Made by a program: the position numbers and the translations under genes. 64,000 bases of DNA from Aliamphritea hakodatensis (GTDB taxonomy: Bacteria; Pseudomonadota; Gammaproteobacteria; Pseudomonadales; Balneatricaceae). The notes under the pieces were generated by a model, which saw only the letters and a list, made by a program, of their open reading frames with translations, made no database searches and had not been told where the DNA came from. The stretch is from the NCBI RefSeq assembly GCF_024347195.1, contig NZ_AP025281.1, positions 1 to 64,000 on the forward strand. Direction: 5' to 3'. Numbering within the stretch: position 1 is the first letter of the stretch; each line of letters opens with the position of its first letter. Positions 41,939-51,825 of the stretch are shown in pieces.

Positions 41939-44011
41939 TCAGCCTAGCAAAGAGATGTCTGCAACGCCAAGGAACAGGTTGCGCAGCTGGCCCAGCAGTG
42001 CAAGGCGGTTGTTGCGTACCGCTTCGTCGTCAGCCATAACCATGACATCGTCGAAGAAGGTATCAACCGCACTGCGCAGGTCGGCCAGTTGTTCCAGTAC
42101 TGCCTTAAAGTCGCCTTCAGCAAACAGTGGCGCCAGTGCCAGTTGCTTATCAGAAACGGCGGTTGCCAGTGCTTTTTCTGCGTCTTCCTGCAGCAGCTCC
42201 AGTTTAACAGGCTGGGTATCTGTAACACCCTGCTTGCTGAGGATGTTGGATACGCGCTTGTTGGCAGCCGCCAGTGCGGCTGCTTCTTCCAGTGTCTGGA
42301 AGTGGTTTACGGCCTTAACGCGCTGATCGAATTCCAGTGGTTTGGTTGGCTTAACGGCCAGTACCGACAGGAATACTTCGGCAGCGATGTTTTCGTCGTC
42401 ATACTTGGCGCGGAAGCGTTCCAGCATGAAGTTGAGGACTTTCTCTTCCAGGCCGTCTGCTGCCGGCAGGTCTTTGTGATTGCTGACAGCAACGCTGATC
42501 AGGTCACGCAGGTCCAGGTTCAGTTCACGCTCAACGATAATCCGCAGTACGCCAAGGGAAGCGCGGCGAAGTGCGAACGGGTCTTTGGAACCGGTTGGCG
42601 GCTGGTTAATCCCGAACAGGCCGGTCAGGGTGTCAAGGCGATCCGCCAGTGCGACAGCAATGCCGGGCTCTGTTTGTGGCAGTTTATCACCGGCAAAACG
42701 TGGCATGTATTGTTCGTTCTGCGCTTTGGCGACTGCTTCATCTTCGCCGTCATTCAGGGCGTAGTGGTAACCCATCAGGCCTTGCAGGTCGGTGAATTCG
42801 AAGACCATGTCGGTCATCAGGTCGGTCTTTGCCAGCATGGCAGCGCGTTCTGCTTTAGCCTGATCCTGGTCCAGCGTAGCGGCGATGTGTTTAGCCAGGG
42901 CTGCTACACGCACGGCCTTGTCATGCAAGGTGCCGAGATCTTTCTGGAAAATAATGCTGTTCAGTTTTTCGATGCGTGACTCAAGCGTTTGCTTTTTGTC
43001 GGTTTCGAAGAAGAATGCAGCATCGGCCAGGCGTGGGCGGATAACTTTCTCGTTACCTTCGATCACTTTGGCCGGATCCTTGGATTCGATGTTGGCGATG
43101 GTGACGAAGTACGGCAGCAACTGCCCTTCTGTATCCGTGACGTGGAAGTACTTCTGATGCTCTTTCATTGAGCTGATTACTGCCTGTGAAGGTACTTCAA
43201 GGAAGCGTTCGTCAAAGCGACCGGTCAGTGCAACTGGCCATTCATTCAGGGCAGTTACTTCGTCCAGCAAGTCGTCATCAATCTGTATAACGGCGTTGAT
43301 TTTCTCGCCTTCTGCCAGAACCTGGGCACGGATTTTTTCGCGGCGCTCTTCAAAGTCAGCGATGACTTTACCGACGCTTTCCAGGTTTTCCAGATATTCG
43401 TTAGCGCTGTTCAGTTCGATGGCTTCATTGTGGTGGAAGCGGTGGCCCATCGTGGAGCGGCCAGCCTGCAGGCCAAAAACCTCACCTTCAATGACCTGAT
43501 CCCCCAGCAGCATTACCAGCCACTTAGTTGGGCGGACAAACTCAGTCCGTGATGCACCCCAGCGCATACGCTTAGGGATAGGCAGTTTCTGAATAGCGTT
43601 TTCAGCAATGGCAGACAGTTCGCTGACCAGAGGCTTGGCCGGTGTTTCCTGACGGAAGCCCATCTTGCCGTCAACCTCTTCCAGTTGCTCGACAGTTGCG
43701 CCGCATTTTTTGGCAAAGCCCTGCAGTGCTTTTGACGGATTACCCTCTTCATCATAAGCGATGCGGGCCGGCGGGCCCTGCATGAAGAAGCTGCTGCTTG
43801 GCACTTCCGTTTGCAGGTTGCTGATCTGAACGGCCAGACGGCGTGGTGCTGCGTACGCTTTCACATCGTCGTCGTTAAAGGCGGTTTGCTTACCAAACTG
43901 TTCCTGGATGCCGTTGCAGATTTCCTGTTTCAGCGCGTTAGAGAGTGACAGTAAGGCTGCCGGTGGTAACTCTTCTGTTCCCAGTTCAATTAAGAAATCC
44001 TGAGTGGCCAT
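41939..44011 (-). CDS. glyS: Glycine-tRNA ligase beta subunit
   Basis: 690 aa. It forms the alpha2-beta2 type glycyl-tRNA synthetase with GlyQ. It starts MATQDFLIELGTEELPPAAL, has the HD-like core (GYHYALNDGEDEAVA) and the anticodon-binding DALR-like C-terminus. Its ATG overlaps the glyQ stop by one base (TAATG), so translation is coupled. Length is normal for the family. Confidence 0.97.
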   Translation of the reverse strand: MATQDFLIELGTEELPPAALLSLSNALKQEICNGIQEQFGKQTAFNDDDVKAYAAPRRLAVQISNLQTEVPSSSFFMQGPPARIAYDEEGNPSKALQGFAKKCGATVEQLEEVDGKMGFRQETPAKPLVSELSAIAENAIQKLPIPKRMRWGASRTEFVRPTKWLVMLLGDQVIEGEVFGLQAGRSTMGHRFHHNEAIELNSANEYLENLESVGKVIADFEERREKIRAQVLAEGEKINAVIQIDDDLLDEVTALNEWPVALTGRFDERFLEVPSQAVISSMKEHQKYFHVTDTEGQLLPYFVTIANIESKDPAKVIEGNEKVIRPRLADAAFFFETDKKQTLESRIEKLNSIIFQKDLGTLHDKAVRVAALAKHIAATLDQDQAKAERAAMLAKTDLMTDMVFEFTDLQGLMGYHYALNDGEDEAVAKAQNEQYMPRFAGDKLPQTEPGIAVALADRLDTLTGLFGINQPPTGSKDPFALRRASLGVLRIIVERELNLDLRDLISVAVSNHKDLPAADGLEEKVLNFMLERFRAKYDDENIAAEVFLSVLAVKPTKPLEFDQRVKAVNHFQTLEEAAALAAANKRVSNILSKQGVTDTQPVKLELLQEDAEKALATAVSDKQLALAPLFAEGDFKAVLEQLADLRSAVDTFFDDVMVMADDEAVRNNRLALLGQLRNLFLGVADISLLG

Positions 44012-44985
44012 TACTTGCTCTCCTCTTCGCTGGCGGCGAGTACTTCGTTACGGATGGCTTCGGAGGCCATCGGGAAGCCCAGTGCTTTACGGGCATCGTA
44101 ATAGGCGTGTGCCACTTCACGGGCCAGGGTGCGAACCCGCAGAATGTAACGCTGACGCTCGGTTACAGAGATTGCGTGGCGGGCGTCCAGCAGGTTGAAT
44201 GTATGAGACGCTTTCAGAACCTGTTCGTACGCTGGCAGCGGTAACGGGGTTTCAAGTTCCAGCAGCTTGCGGCACTCGCTCTCGTAGTGATCGAAGTTTT
44301 TGAACAGCATAGGTACATCGGCGTGTTCAAAGTTGTAGGTAGACTGCTCTACTTCATTCTGGTGGAAGACGTCGCCGTAGGTGACCGGGCTGCCGTCCGG
44401 GTTGTATGTCCAGATCAGGTCATAAACACTTTCTACGTCCTGAACGTACATTGCCAGACGTTCCAGGCCGTAGGTGATCTCGCCGGTGACCGGGTAGCAT
44501 TCAATGCCACCGGCCTGTTGGAAGTAAGTGAACTGAGAGACTTCCATGCCGTTCAGCCATACTTCCCAGCCAAGACCCCAGGCGCCGAGTGTTGGTGACT
44601 CCCAGTTGTCCTCTACAAAGCGAACGTCATGAACCAGGGTGTCGATGCCGATGCGTTCCAGAGAGCCCAGGTACAGTTCCTGAAGGTTGTCCGGAGACGG
44701 TTTCATGACGACCTGAAACTGGTAGTAGTGTTGCAGGCGGTTGGGGTTATCACCGTAACGGCCATCGGTCGGACGACGGCTTGGCTGTACGTAAGCAGAG
44801 TTCCAGTTTTCCGGGCCGATTGAACGCAGGAATGTTGCCGGGTGGAACGTGCCTGCCCCTACTTCCATATCCAGCGGCTGTACTACAACACAACCTTTAT
44901 CTGACCAGTATTCTTGCAGCGCCAGGATTAATCCCTGAAAAGTGCTGGCATCTGAACTCGCTTTGTCTGTCACGGAGATCACCAT
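44011..44985 (-). CDS. glyQ: Glycine-tRNA ligase alpha subunit
   Basis: 324 aa, class II synthetase catalytic subunit. It has the TFQGLILALQEYWSDKGCVVVQPLDMEVGAGTFHPATFLR start and the GGIECYPVTGEITYGLERLAMY motif with the family's class II signature. It is slightly longer than the E. coli protein (303 aa) because of a Ser/Asp-rich N-terminal extension and a C-terminal tail. Forms an operon with glyS. Confidence 0.97.
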   Translation of the reverse strand: MVISVTDKASSDASTFQGLILALQEYWSDKGCVVVQPLDMEVGAGTFHPATFLRSIGPENWNSAYVQPSRRPTDGRYGDNPNRLQHYYQFQVVMKPSPDNLQELYLGSLERIGIDTLVHDVRFVEDNWESPTLGAWGLGWEVWLNGMEVSQFTYFQQAGGIECYPVTGEITYGLERLAMYVQDVESVYDLIWTYNPDGSPVTYGDVFHQNEVEQSTYNFEHADVPMLFKNFDHYESECRKLLELETPLPLPAYEQVLKASHTFNLLDARHAISVTERQRYILRVRTLAREVAHAYYDARKALGFPMASEAIRNEVLAASEEESK

Positions 44986-45167
44986 AGTCGGTTAACAGTA
45001 AAAAAATAGAGCAGGATTATACATGAATTTGCCGGGCTGATGGGGGGCAATGTGTCGTCGGCAGATAAGAATTTTCAGATTTTTACCTGTGCTGTTTATG
45101 ATAGCGGTATCAGGTTTCCGTTAGTGAACAAGGTGGCCGTTGCAGCCACCCTGCAGGAAGATGTGTA

Positions 45168-45614
45168 TCAGTAATCCAGAGTAAGATATTTCAGGATTTC
45201 GATGACTTCTTCAGTGTTCTTTGCTGTGGCATGTGCAGCCGCATCGATTTCTTTCAGTGGATGTGTCAGCTCTTCTGCATGTTCAACGATCAGAGATTTG
45301 CCCAGTGCTGCTGCCATACCTGCATCAAATGCAGCGTTCCACTGACGGTACTTATCACCAAAGCGAACGATGACAATATCGGCGCGCTGAATGGCTGTCA
45401 TGTGGCGCATGCTGTTTATTTTTGCTGCTTTGTGATCCTTCCAGAAGTTGTTCTCTTCTGCTCCCAGGATCTCAACGCCACAGTCATCGCTGGAACCATG
45501 ATCTGTATTTGGAGTCATCACTGTTACTGGCAGGTTCAGTTCTTTGATAGCGGTTTTAATTTTTTCACGCCAGTCAGTGTGGATTTCACCTGACAGGTAT
45601 ACGCTGTATTGCAT
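45168..45614 (-). CDS. YtoQ family protein
   Basis: 148 aa from ATG 45614, with GGAGC seven bases upstream. The longer frame from 45671 is not supported. The VYLSGEIHTDWREKIK start and the RADIVIVRFGDKYRQWNAAFDAGMAAALGKSLIV core resemble YtoQ, a family related to the nucleoside 2-deoxyribosyltransferase fold. Function unproven. Divergent from the acyltransferase gene. Confidence 0.82.
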   Translation of the reverse strand: MQYSVYLSGEIHTDWREKIKTAIKELNLPVTVMTPNTDHGSSDDCGVEILGAEENNFWKDHKAAKINSMRHMTAIQRADIVIVRFGDKYRQWNAAFDAGMAAALGKSLIVEHAEELTHPLKEIDAAAHATAKNTEEVIEILKYLTLDY

Positions 45615-45710
45615 TATTATGCTCCGGTCTTGTTCTAAGTTGGATTTCTTATTTCTCACCTTATCCGTCAACCATTATAATGGCTGCGAATTTTCATCTC
45701 TATGACAAAA

Positions 45711-45726
45711 GGTTTCACGTGAAACA
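45711..45726. promoter_or_regulatory. parS-like site 2, overlapping a gene start
   Basis: GGTTTCACGTGAAACA, identical to the site at 41308 and 15 of 16 to the parS consensus, 4.4 kb away. The GTG inside it (45719-45721) is the likely start codon of the following acyltransferase gene, with AAAAGG just upstream as ribosome site. Confidence 0.8.
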
Positions 45727-46603
45727 ATTGAAAGGTCCTTTAGCTGTCGGGTTGCTTTTTTTGCTGTCGCTACTGCCCCTCTCCATGGCGAGAAGCCTGG
45801 GTAGTTTTATCGGCCGGCGTATGAATCAGGGTACTGGCAAACCGGCCAGAAATACCCGAAAAAATATTGCTGCCTGCTTTCCTGAGCTGGATTCAGCCGG
45901 TCAGGAAGCGCTGATCAGCGCAAGCCTGGAAGAGACTGGCTGCTCGATGGGTGAGATGGGTATGTCGTGGATTTGGCAGCCGGAACGGGTGCTGGGAAAA
46001 GTGACGGCGGTACAGGGTAAAGAAGTTCTGGATGATGCGCTGGCAGAAAACCGTGGTGTTATTCTGATTGCGCCGCATATCGGTAACTGGGAAGTGCTGA
46101 ACCTGTGGCTGAGTAAATACTATAAGCTGACCGCTATGTATAAGCCGCCAAAGATTAAGATGATGGATGATCTGATCCGTAAAAAGCGTGAGCGGATTGG
46201 CTCACAGCTGGCACCGGCCAATGTTAAGGGTGTCCGGATGGCCGTTAAGTGCCTGCGTAAAAATGAGATTCTGGGTATCTTGCCCGATCAGGAGCCGGAT
46301 AAGTCCGGTGGTATTTTTGCACCCTTTATGGGGGTTCAGGCATTTACGATGAAGCTGTTACCTCAGCTGGCGGCACAAACCGGTGCTGTGGTTGTGTCCG
46401 GTTATGCTAAGCGTGTGGATGGCGGTTTCGAATTATTCTTCCACCATGCTGAAGGTGATATCAACAGCAAGGATCTGGATGAAGCAACCGCAGCGATGAA
46501 TCAGGAAGTTGAATATTGTGTGCGCCAGGTGCCGGAACAGTATCAGTGGGAGTACCGCCGGTTTAGCCGTCGTCCTGAAGGTGATGCCGCGTTTTATAAA
46601 TAA
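45719..46603 (+). CDS. LpxL/HtrB-type lysophospholipid or lipid A acyltransferase
   Basis: 294 aa from GTG 45719. An upstream ATG at 45680 would add 13 residues but lacks a ribosome site. An N-terminal membrane segment (about 5-22) precedes the catalytic HX4E motif in APHIGNWEVL (about 117-126) and DQEPDKSGGIFAPFMG. It transfers a secondary acyl chain in lipid A biosynthesis. Divergent from ytoQ, convergent with trkH. The start codon lies within a parS-like site. Confidence 0.88.
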   Translation: MKQLKGPLAVGLLFLLSLLPLSMARSLGSFIGRRMNQGTGKPARNTRKNIAACFPELDSAGQEALISASLEETGCSMGEMGMSWIWQPERVLGKVTAVQGKEVLDDALAENRGVILIAPHIGNWEVLNLWLSKYYKLTAMYKPPKIKMMDDLIRKKRERIGSQLAPANVKGVRMAVKCLRKNEILGILPDQEPDKSGGIFAPFMGVQAFTMKLLPQLAAQTGAVVVSGYAKRVDGGFELFFHHAEGDINSKDLDEATAAMNQEVEYCVRQVPEQYQWEYRRFSRRPEGDAAFYK

Positions 46604-46621
46604 CTGCCCTGCCGGGGCATT

Positions 46622-46649
46622 AAAAAAGGAGCCATATGGCTCCTTTTTT
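46622..46649. terminator. Bidirectional intrinsic terminator
   Basis: A-run, GGAGCC (46628-46633), ATAT loop, GGCTCC (46638-46643) and T-run. It separates the acyltransferase gene from convergent trkH. Confidence 0.92.
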
Positions 46650-46659
46650 TATTGGCTGT

Positions 46660-48108
46660 TCAGCGTTTCCAGAACGCCGGTGTAAAGAGTACCAGCAAGG
46701 TAAATACTTCGAGTCGTCCCAGCAGCATGGCAAAGCACAGTACCCATTTGGCGGGGGTGTTCAGATCGCCATAGTGTACCGATACCTGACCTAGACCCGG
46801 CCCCAGGTTATTCAGTGTCGCCCCTACTGCAGACCATGCGGTAATCTGGTCCAGGCCGGTGCCTAAGAGGATTATCAGCATAATCACGAATACGATAAGG
46901 TATACCGAGAAAAAGCCCCACACGGCCTCCAGAACGCGGTCAGAGATGGGGGTCTTGCCGAGTTTGACCGGAATGACGGCGTTGGGGTGAATCAGACGGG
47001 TGATTTCCCGGGAGCCCTGCTTGAGGATCAGCAGGATGCGGATAACCTTCATGCCGCCACCGGTAGAGCCGGCACAGCCACCGGAGAACGCCGCGACGAA
47101 CAGCAGGAATGGCAGCATGACCGGCCACTGGGCGAAATCGGCGGTGGCGAATCCTGTGGTGGTGGCAATGGACACTACTTCAAAGATCGCTTTACGGACA
47201 GATTCCAGCGGCGCATAGGTGTCGGTGAATACCAGTACCAGCGATGCCAGCAGGCTGATGCAGGCCAGTATGCAGAGGTAAAATTTGAATTCCGGGTCCT
47301 GCCAGTAATGGCTCAGGGAGCGCTGCCGCCAGGCGAAGAAATGCAGACCGAAGTTGACGGCAGAAATGATCATAAAGAAGATGCAGATGGCTTCGATCAG
47401 CGGGCTGTCAAAGTAGCCGATACTGGCGTCATGGGTTGAGAAACCGCCGATAGCCACGGTGGAAAAACTGTGGCTCACCGCATCGAAAAGGGTCATTCCC
47501 GCCAGCCAGTAACCCAGTGCGCAGGCAATGGTCAGAGACAGATAAATGTACCAGAGTGCCTTGGCGGTTTCGGTAATTCGCGGGGTCAGTTTACTGTCTT
47601 TTACCGGGCCTGGCGTTTCTGCACGGTACAGCTGCATGCCCCCGATGCCCAGCATCGGCAGGATAGCCACCGCCAGTACGATAATCCCCATGCCACCGAG
47701 CCACTGTAGCTGCTGCCGGTAGAAGAGGATGGCTTTGGGCAGTGCGTCGATGCCGGTAATGACAGTGGCCCCGGTAGTTGTCAGGCCGGAAAGTGATTCG
47801 AATACCGCATCCACAAAGCTCAGGGTGAGTTCTTCTGAGAGGATAAACGGGATCGAACCGAACAGGCCAAGTACCGACCAGAACAGAACGGTGATCAGGA
47901 ATCCGTCGCGGGTGCGAAGGTCCTGTCTGACCTTGTAGACCGGCAGCCAGATGATAAAGCCGGTCAGCAGTGTGATCAGAAAGCCGGTCAGAAAGGCTTT
48001 GCTGGACTGACCTTCATAGAGGGTGTCGATCAGGACCGGTGGCAACATGGTGAAGCTGAAGATCATCAGCAGGATGCCAAGTATACGGAGTATCACTTTA
48101 TAGTGCAT
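46660..48108 (-). CDS. trkH: Trk system potassium uptake protein TrkH
   Basis: 482 aa, about 10 membrane and four pore helices. Selectivity-filter loops include TTGATVITGIDALP and TTTGFATADF, plus GGCAGSTGGGMKVIRI and LNNLGPGLG. It forms the K+ channel gated by TrkA, encoded 20 bp upstream. Last gene of a def-fmt-rsmB-trkA-trkH run. Confidence 0.96.
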   Translation of the reverse strand: MHYKVILRILGILLMIFSFTMLPPVLIDTLYEGQSSKAFLTGFLITLLTGFIIWLPVYKVRQDLRTRDGFLITVLFWSVLGLFGSIPFILSEELTLSFVDAVFESLSGLTTTGATVITGIDALPKAILFYRQQLQWLGGMGIIVLAVAILPMLGIGGMQLYRAETPGPVKDSKLTPRITETAKALWYIYLSLTIACALGYWLAGMTLFDAVSHSFSTVAIGGFSTHDASIGYFDSPLIEAICIFFMIISAVNFGLHFFAWRQRSLSHYWQDPEFKFYLCILACISLLASLVLVFTDTYAPLESVRKAIFEVVSIATTTGFATADFAQWPVMLPFLLFVAAFSGGCAGSTGGGMKVIRILLILKQGSREITRLIHPNAVIPVKLGKTPISDRVLEAVWGFFSVYLIVFVIMLIILLGTGLDQITAWSAVGATLNNLGPGLGQVSVHYGDLNTPAKWVLCFAMLLGRLEVFTLLVLFTPAFWKR

Positions 48109-48128
48109 AGGTCAGTGCCGTCCGGTTA

Positions 48129-49505
48129 TCAGAAGAAGCCCAGGCCAACCTGGAAGAGGCGTTCGACTTCGCGGATTTTACGTTTGTCGATCAGGAACAG
48201 AATGACGTGATCATCGTTTTCAACCACCACGTCATCGTGGGCAATCAGTACCTGATCTTTACGGACAATGGCACCTATGGTGGTGCCGGCCGGCAGATCG
48301 ATATCTTCGATTGCTTTACCGACAACCTTGGAGTTGCGTTTGTCGCCGTGAGCAACGGCTTCCAGTGCTTCTGCTGCACCGCGGCGCAGTGAATGCACGG
48401 CGGCGACGTCACCACGGCGCACGTGGGTCAGCAAGCTGCCGATGGTGGTTTGCTGTGGCGATATGGCGATGTCGATCACCCCGCCCTGCACCAGGTCTAC
48501 GTATGCCGGGTTGTTGATCAGGGTCATTACAGTACGGACGCCTAAACGTTTTGCCAGCATGGAGGCCATGATGTTGGCTTCGTCGTCGTTGGTCAGGGCG
48601 CAGAATACGTCGGTGTCTTCAATATTTTCTTCCAACAGGAGATCTTTGTCGGAGGCGCTGCCATTCAGCACAATGGTGTTATCGAGCCGCTTGGCCAGAT
48701 CGTGACAGCGTTTCAGGTCCCGTTCGATGATCTTTACCTGAAACTGATCTTCGATACTGCTGGCCAGCCGGGCTCCAATGTTGCCGCCGCCGGCGATAAT
48801 GATGCGCTTGTACGGCCGGTCCAGACGCCGTAATTCGCTCATCACTGAGAGAATGTCTTTGGTAGCCGCGATGAAGAACACTTCATCATCCGCTTCGATG
48901 ACAGTATCTCCTTTCGGAATGATCGGGCTACCCTGGCGGAAGATGGCGGCTACCCGGGTGTCGACGGATGGCATATGGGTGCGCAGAAAAGATATTTCAT
49001 GGCCAACCAGTGGGCCGCCGTAATAGGCTTTAACGGCTACCAGCTGTGCCTTGCCGTCAGCAAAATCCAGTACCTGCAGTGCACCGGGATGCTCAATGAG
49101 GCGTTTGATGTGTTTGGTTACCAGCTGTTCAGGGCTGATCAGTACATCAATGGGAATCGACTTATTGCAGAATACTTCGCGGTTATGGCGCAGGTAATCG
49201 TGTTCCCGTACCCGGGCGATCTTGGTGGGGGTGTTAAACAGGGTATGGGCAAACTGACAGGCGATCATGTTGACTTCATCGCTGTTCGTCACGGCAATCA
49301 GCATGTCCGCATCCTGGGCGCCGGCCTGTTCCAGAACGCCGGGGTGTGATGCTTTACCTTCCGTTGTACGGATATCAATCCGGTCCTGTAATTCGCGCAA
49401 ACGGACGATATCCGTATCAACAATGGTGATGTCGTTGGCTTCGTTGGCCAGGTTTTCCGCTAAGGTTCCGCCTACCTGCCCTGCTCCGAGAATGATGATC
49501 TTCAT
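48129..49505 (-). CDS. trkA: Trk potassium uptake protein TrkA
   Basis: 458 aa with two RCK/TrkA-N nucleotide-binding halves: MKIIILGAGQVGGTLAENL at the start and IIIAGGGNIGARLASSIE at about 234, each followed by a TrkA-C domain. It is the ATP/NAD-responsive cytosolic gate of TrkH. Confidence 0.96.
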   Translation of the reverse strand: MKIIILGAGQVGGTLAENLANEANDITIVDTDIVRLRELQDRIDIRTTEGKASHPGVLEQAGAQDADMLIAVTNSDEVNMIACQFAHTLFNTPTKIARVREHDYLRHNREVFCNKSIPIDVLISPEQLVTKHIKRLIEHPGALQVLDFADGKAQLVAVKAYYGGPLVGHEISFLRTHMPSVDTRVAAIFRQGSPIIPKGDTVIEADDEVFFIAATKDILSVMSELRRLDRPYKRIIIAGGGNIGARLASSIEDQFQVKIIERDLKRCHDLAKRLDNTIVLNGSASDKDLLLEENIEDTDVFCALTNDDEANIMASMLAKRLGVRTVMTLINNPAYVDLVQGGVIDIAISPQQTTIGSLLTHVRRGDVAAVHSLRRGAAEALEAVAHGDKRNSKVVGKAIEDIDLPAGTTIGAIVRKDQVLIAHDDVVVENDDHVILFLIDKRKIREVERLFQVGLGFF

Positions 49506-49533
49506 TACTCACTGCTACCTTTATGCTGACTTA

Positions 49534-50850
49534 TCACTCGCCGCCGTTAACGGGGCTTTCTGTTTTGCTCAGTAATGCGTAATAGAAACCGTCGTGTCCG
49601 TCCGGTTGCGGAAACAACTGCCGTCCAAACGGACGTGCCTGGCCCCAACTGGCTTCTATGTCATGGTGTACAGCGTCTTCCTGCTGTTTCAGAAAGCGCT
49701 CTACCACCCGTTCGTTTTCCTGTGGGAAGACGGAACAGGTGGCGTAAACAAGCTTGCCGCCGGGCTGTAACATCTGCCAGCCATTTTGAAGGATGGCAAG
49801 CTGGATATCGGCCAGTGGCTTCAGATCTTCATTGCGGCGCAGGCCTTTAATGTCCGGGTGGCGGCGAATCACTCCGCTGGCAGAACAGGGGGCATCAATC
49901 AGGATGCGGTCGAACAGCTGGCCGTCCCACCAATCCTGAGAGGCTGCGTCGGCGACGACCACTTCGGCATCCAGTTGAAGGCGCTGCAGGTTTTCTTCAA
50001 TGCGGCTGGCACGTTTGGCTTCCAGCTCAACCGCTACTGCTGCGCTCAGGTCCGGTTCCTGCTCCACGATATGGCAGAGTTTACCGCCCGGTGCGGCGCA
50101 GGTGTCCAGTACCCGTTGACCGGCCTTAAGATCCAGCAGTTCAGCACTCAGTTGAGCAGCTTCATCCTGAACGCTGGCAAAACCTTCATCGAATCCGGGC
50201 AGCAGATCCACATCGCAGGCTTCATCCAGCTGGATTGCCTGCATGGAATGGGCGCCCGGAAACGCGTCTATTTCGGCTTCGTCCAGCCAGTCGAGGTACT
50301 GGTCCCGGGTGCAGCGTTGCTGGTTGATCCGCAGAGTCATCGGCGGTTGCTGATTATTCTGTTCGAGGATGAATTCCCAGTGCTGCGGCCAGTTATGGCG
50401 CAGCTTATCGATCATCCATGCCGGGTGATTGAAACGAAATTCCGGTTCATTCTCCAGGGTGGCGAAGAGGCTGTCCTGTTCCCGCTGTAAGCGACGCAGT
50501 ACGCCGTTCAGCAAACCTTTTGCCCAGGGTTTGTTCAGCTGTACACAGGCTTCCACCGTTTCGCCAATGCTGGCGTGGGCGGGGATGCGCATTTCCAGTA
50601 ACTGATACATGCCCAGCATCAACAGGGCCTGAAGGTCCTGTTCCTGCTTCTTAAAAGGCTTTTTCAGCATGTGGTTAGTAAGCGCTTGCAAACGCGGAAG
50701 GTTTCGCAGTGTGCCGTAGCACAGTTGTTGCAACAAGCCTCTGTCCCGTTCAGCAACCCGGCTGAGGCCTTTACTGAGTTCTGTGTTCAGGGAGGCTTTT
50801 TGCAGCAGGATCGGCGTCAGGGTTTGGGCGGCAATGGCGCGGCTGTTCAT
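49534..50850 (-). CDS. rsmB: 16S rRNA (cytosine(967)-C(5))-methyltransferase RsmB
   Basis: 438 aa. The N-terminal NusB-like domain (about 1-140) precedes an SAM methyltransferase domain with DTCAAPGGKLCHI (SAM loop), DAPCSASG (first catalytic Cys) and YATCSVFPQENE (second Cys). It methylates C967 of 16S rRNA. It begins 9 bp after fmt. Confidence 0.96.
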   Translation of the reverse strand: MNSRAIAAQTLTPILLQKASLNTELSKGLSRVAERDRGLLQQLCYGTLRNLPRLQALTNHMLKKPFKKQEQDLQALLMLGMYQLLEMRIPAHASIGETVEACVQLNKPWAKGLLNGVLRRLQREQDSLFATLENEPEFRFNHPAWMIDKLRHNWPQHWEFILEQNNQQPPMTLRINQQRCTRDQYLDWLDEAEIDAFPGAHSMQAIQLDEACDVDLLPGFDEGFASVQDEAAQLSAELLDLKAGQRVLDTCAAPGGKLCHIVEQEPDLSAAVAVELEAKRASRIEENLQRLQLDAEVVVADAASQDWWDGQLFDRILIDAPCSASGVIRRHPDIKGLRRNEDLKPLADIQLAILQNGWQMLQPGGKLVYATCSVFPQENERVVERFLKQQEDAVHHDIEASWGQARPFGRQLFPQPDGHDGFYYALLSKTESPVNGGE

Positions 50851-50859
50851 ATAGGTGTG

Positions 50860-51816
50860 TTATCCCAGCTGTGTGCCGTCTGCGAACAGGTCGCGTTTTG
50901 AGTTCAGAACCGCAGCGGCTGGCATGGCCTTGCTGCCCGGTAACTGAATGTGCAGTAATTTCAGGCTGCCTTTACCGCAGGCAACATGAATGGCTTTCTT
51001 GTCGTTGCCGATTACCGTGCCGGCAGCGGCTGTGCTGCTCTTATCGCTGATATCGGCCTGCCAGATACGCAGGGTTTCACCGTTCAGCTGAGTATAGGCA
51101 ACCGGCCATGGTGAGAGGCCGCGAATTTGTCGGGCAACCGCTTCAGCGCTTTGTTTCCAGTCGATGATGCCTTCGGCTTTTTCCAGCTTGTGGGCGTAAT
51201 TGGCCTGGCTGTCATCCTGAGGCTCGGCCTGCAGGCTGTCGTCTGCCAGCCCGGGCAGGCTGGCCAGCAGGGCTTCGGCACCGGTAACGGCGAGCCGGTC
51301 ATGCAGTTCGCCGCTGGATTCCGCCGGGTTAATCGTGCAACTGCTTTTCAGTAACATGCCGCCGGTATCCAGGCCTTCATCCATTTGCATGATGGTCACG
51401 CCGGTTTCAGCATCTCCGGCCAGCACCGCCCGGTGAATAGGCGCCGCACCGCGCCAGCGCGGCAGCAGGGATGCATGCACATTGATACAGCCCAGACGGG
51501 GCGCTTCAAGTACTGCTTTGGGTAACAGAATGCCGTAGGCAACCACCACCATCAGGTCTGCTTCAAGGCTTTGCAGGGTTTCCAGCGCCCCTTCTTCTCT
51601 GAAGTTCAGGGGTTGGTACACATCCAGCCCGTGATCGAGGGCGACCTGTTTAACCGGGCTGGGTTTAAGCTTGCGCCCCCGCCCTGCCGGCCGGTCTGGC
51701 TGTGTGTAGACGCCAATAACCTTGTGCCCGGCATCAAGCAGTGCCTGCAGGTTGGTGGCTGCAAAGTCCGGGGTGCCGGCGAAAACTATCCGCAACCCTC
51801 TGGCTGAATCAGACAT
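50860..51816 (-). CDS. fmt: Methionyl-tRNA formyltransferase
   Basis: 318 aa. It formylates the initiator Met-tRNA. IVFAGTPDFAATNLQALL is the start, the catalytic region contains NVHASLLPRWRGAAPIHRAVLAGD, and an OB-like C-terminal domain binds tRNA. It begins 9 bp after def, in the standard def-fmt pair. Confidence 0.97.
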   Translation of the reverse strand: MSDSARGLRIVFAGTPDFAATNLQALLDAGHKVIGVYTQPDRPAGRGRKLKPSPVKQVALDHGLDVYQPLNFREEGALETLQSLEADLMVVVAYGILLPKAVLEAPRLGCINVHASLLPRWRGAAPIHRAVLAGDAETGVTIMQMDEGLDTGGMLLKSSCTINPAESSGELHDRLAVTGAEALLASLPGLADDSLQAEPQDDSQANYAHKLEKAEGIIDWKQSAEAVARQIRGLSPWPVAYTQLNGETLRIWQADISDKSSTAAAGTVIGNDKKAIHVACGKGSLKLLHIQLPGSKAMPAAAVLNSKRDLFADGTQLG

Positions 51817-51825
51817 GGGTGTCCC

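Noticed and set aside
42089..42979. A 296-codon plus-strand frame inside glyS
   Set aside because: It is antisense to glyS, has Phe/Gln/Cys-rich composition typical of a shadow frame, and shows no family features.
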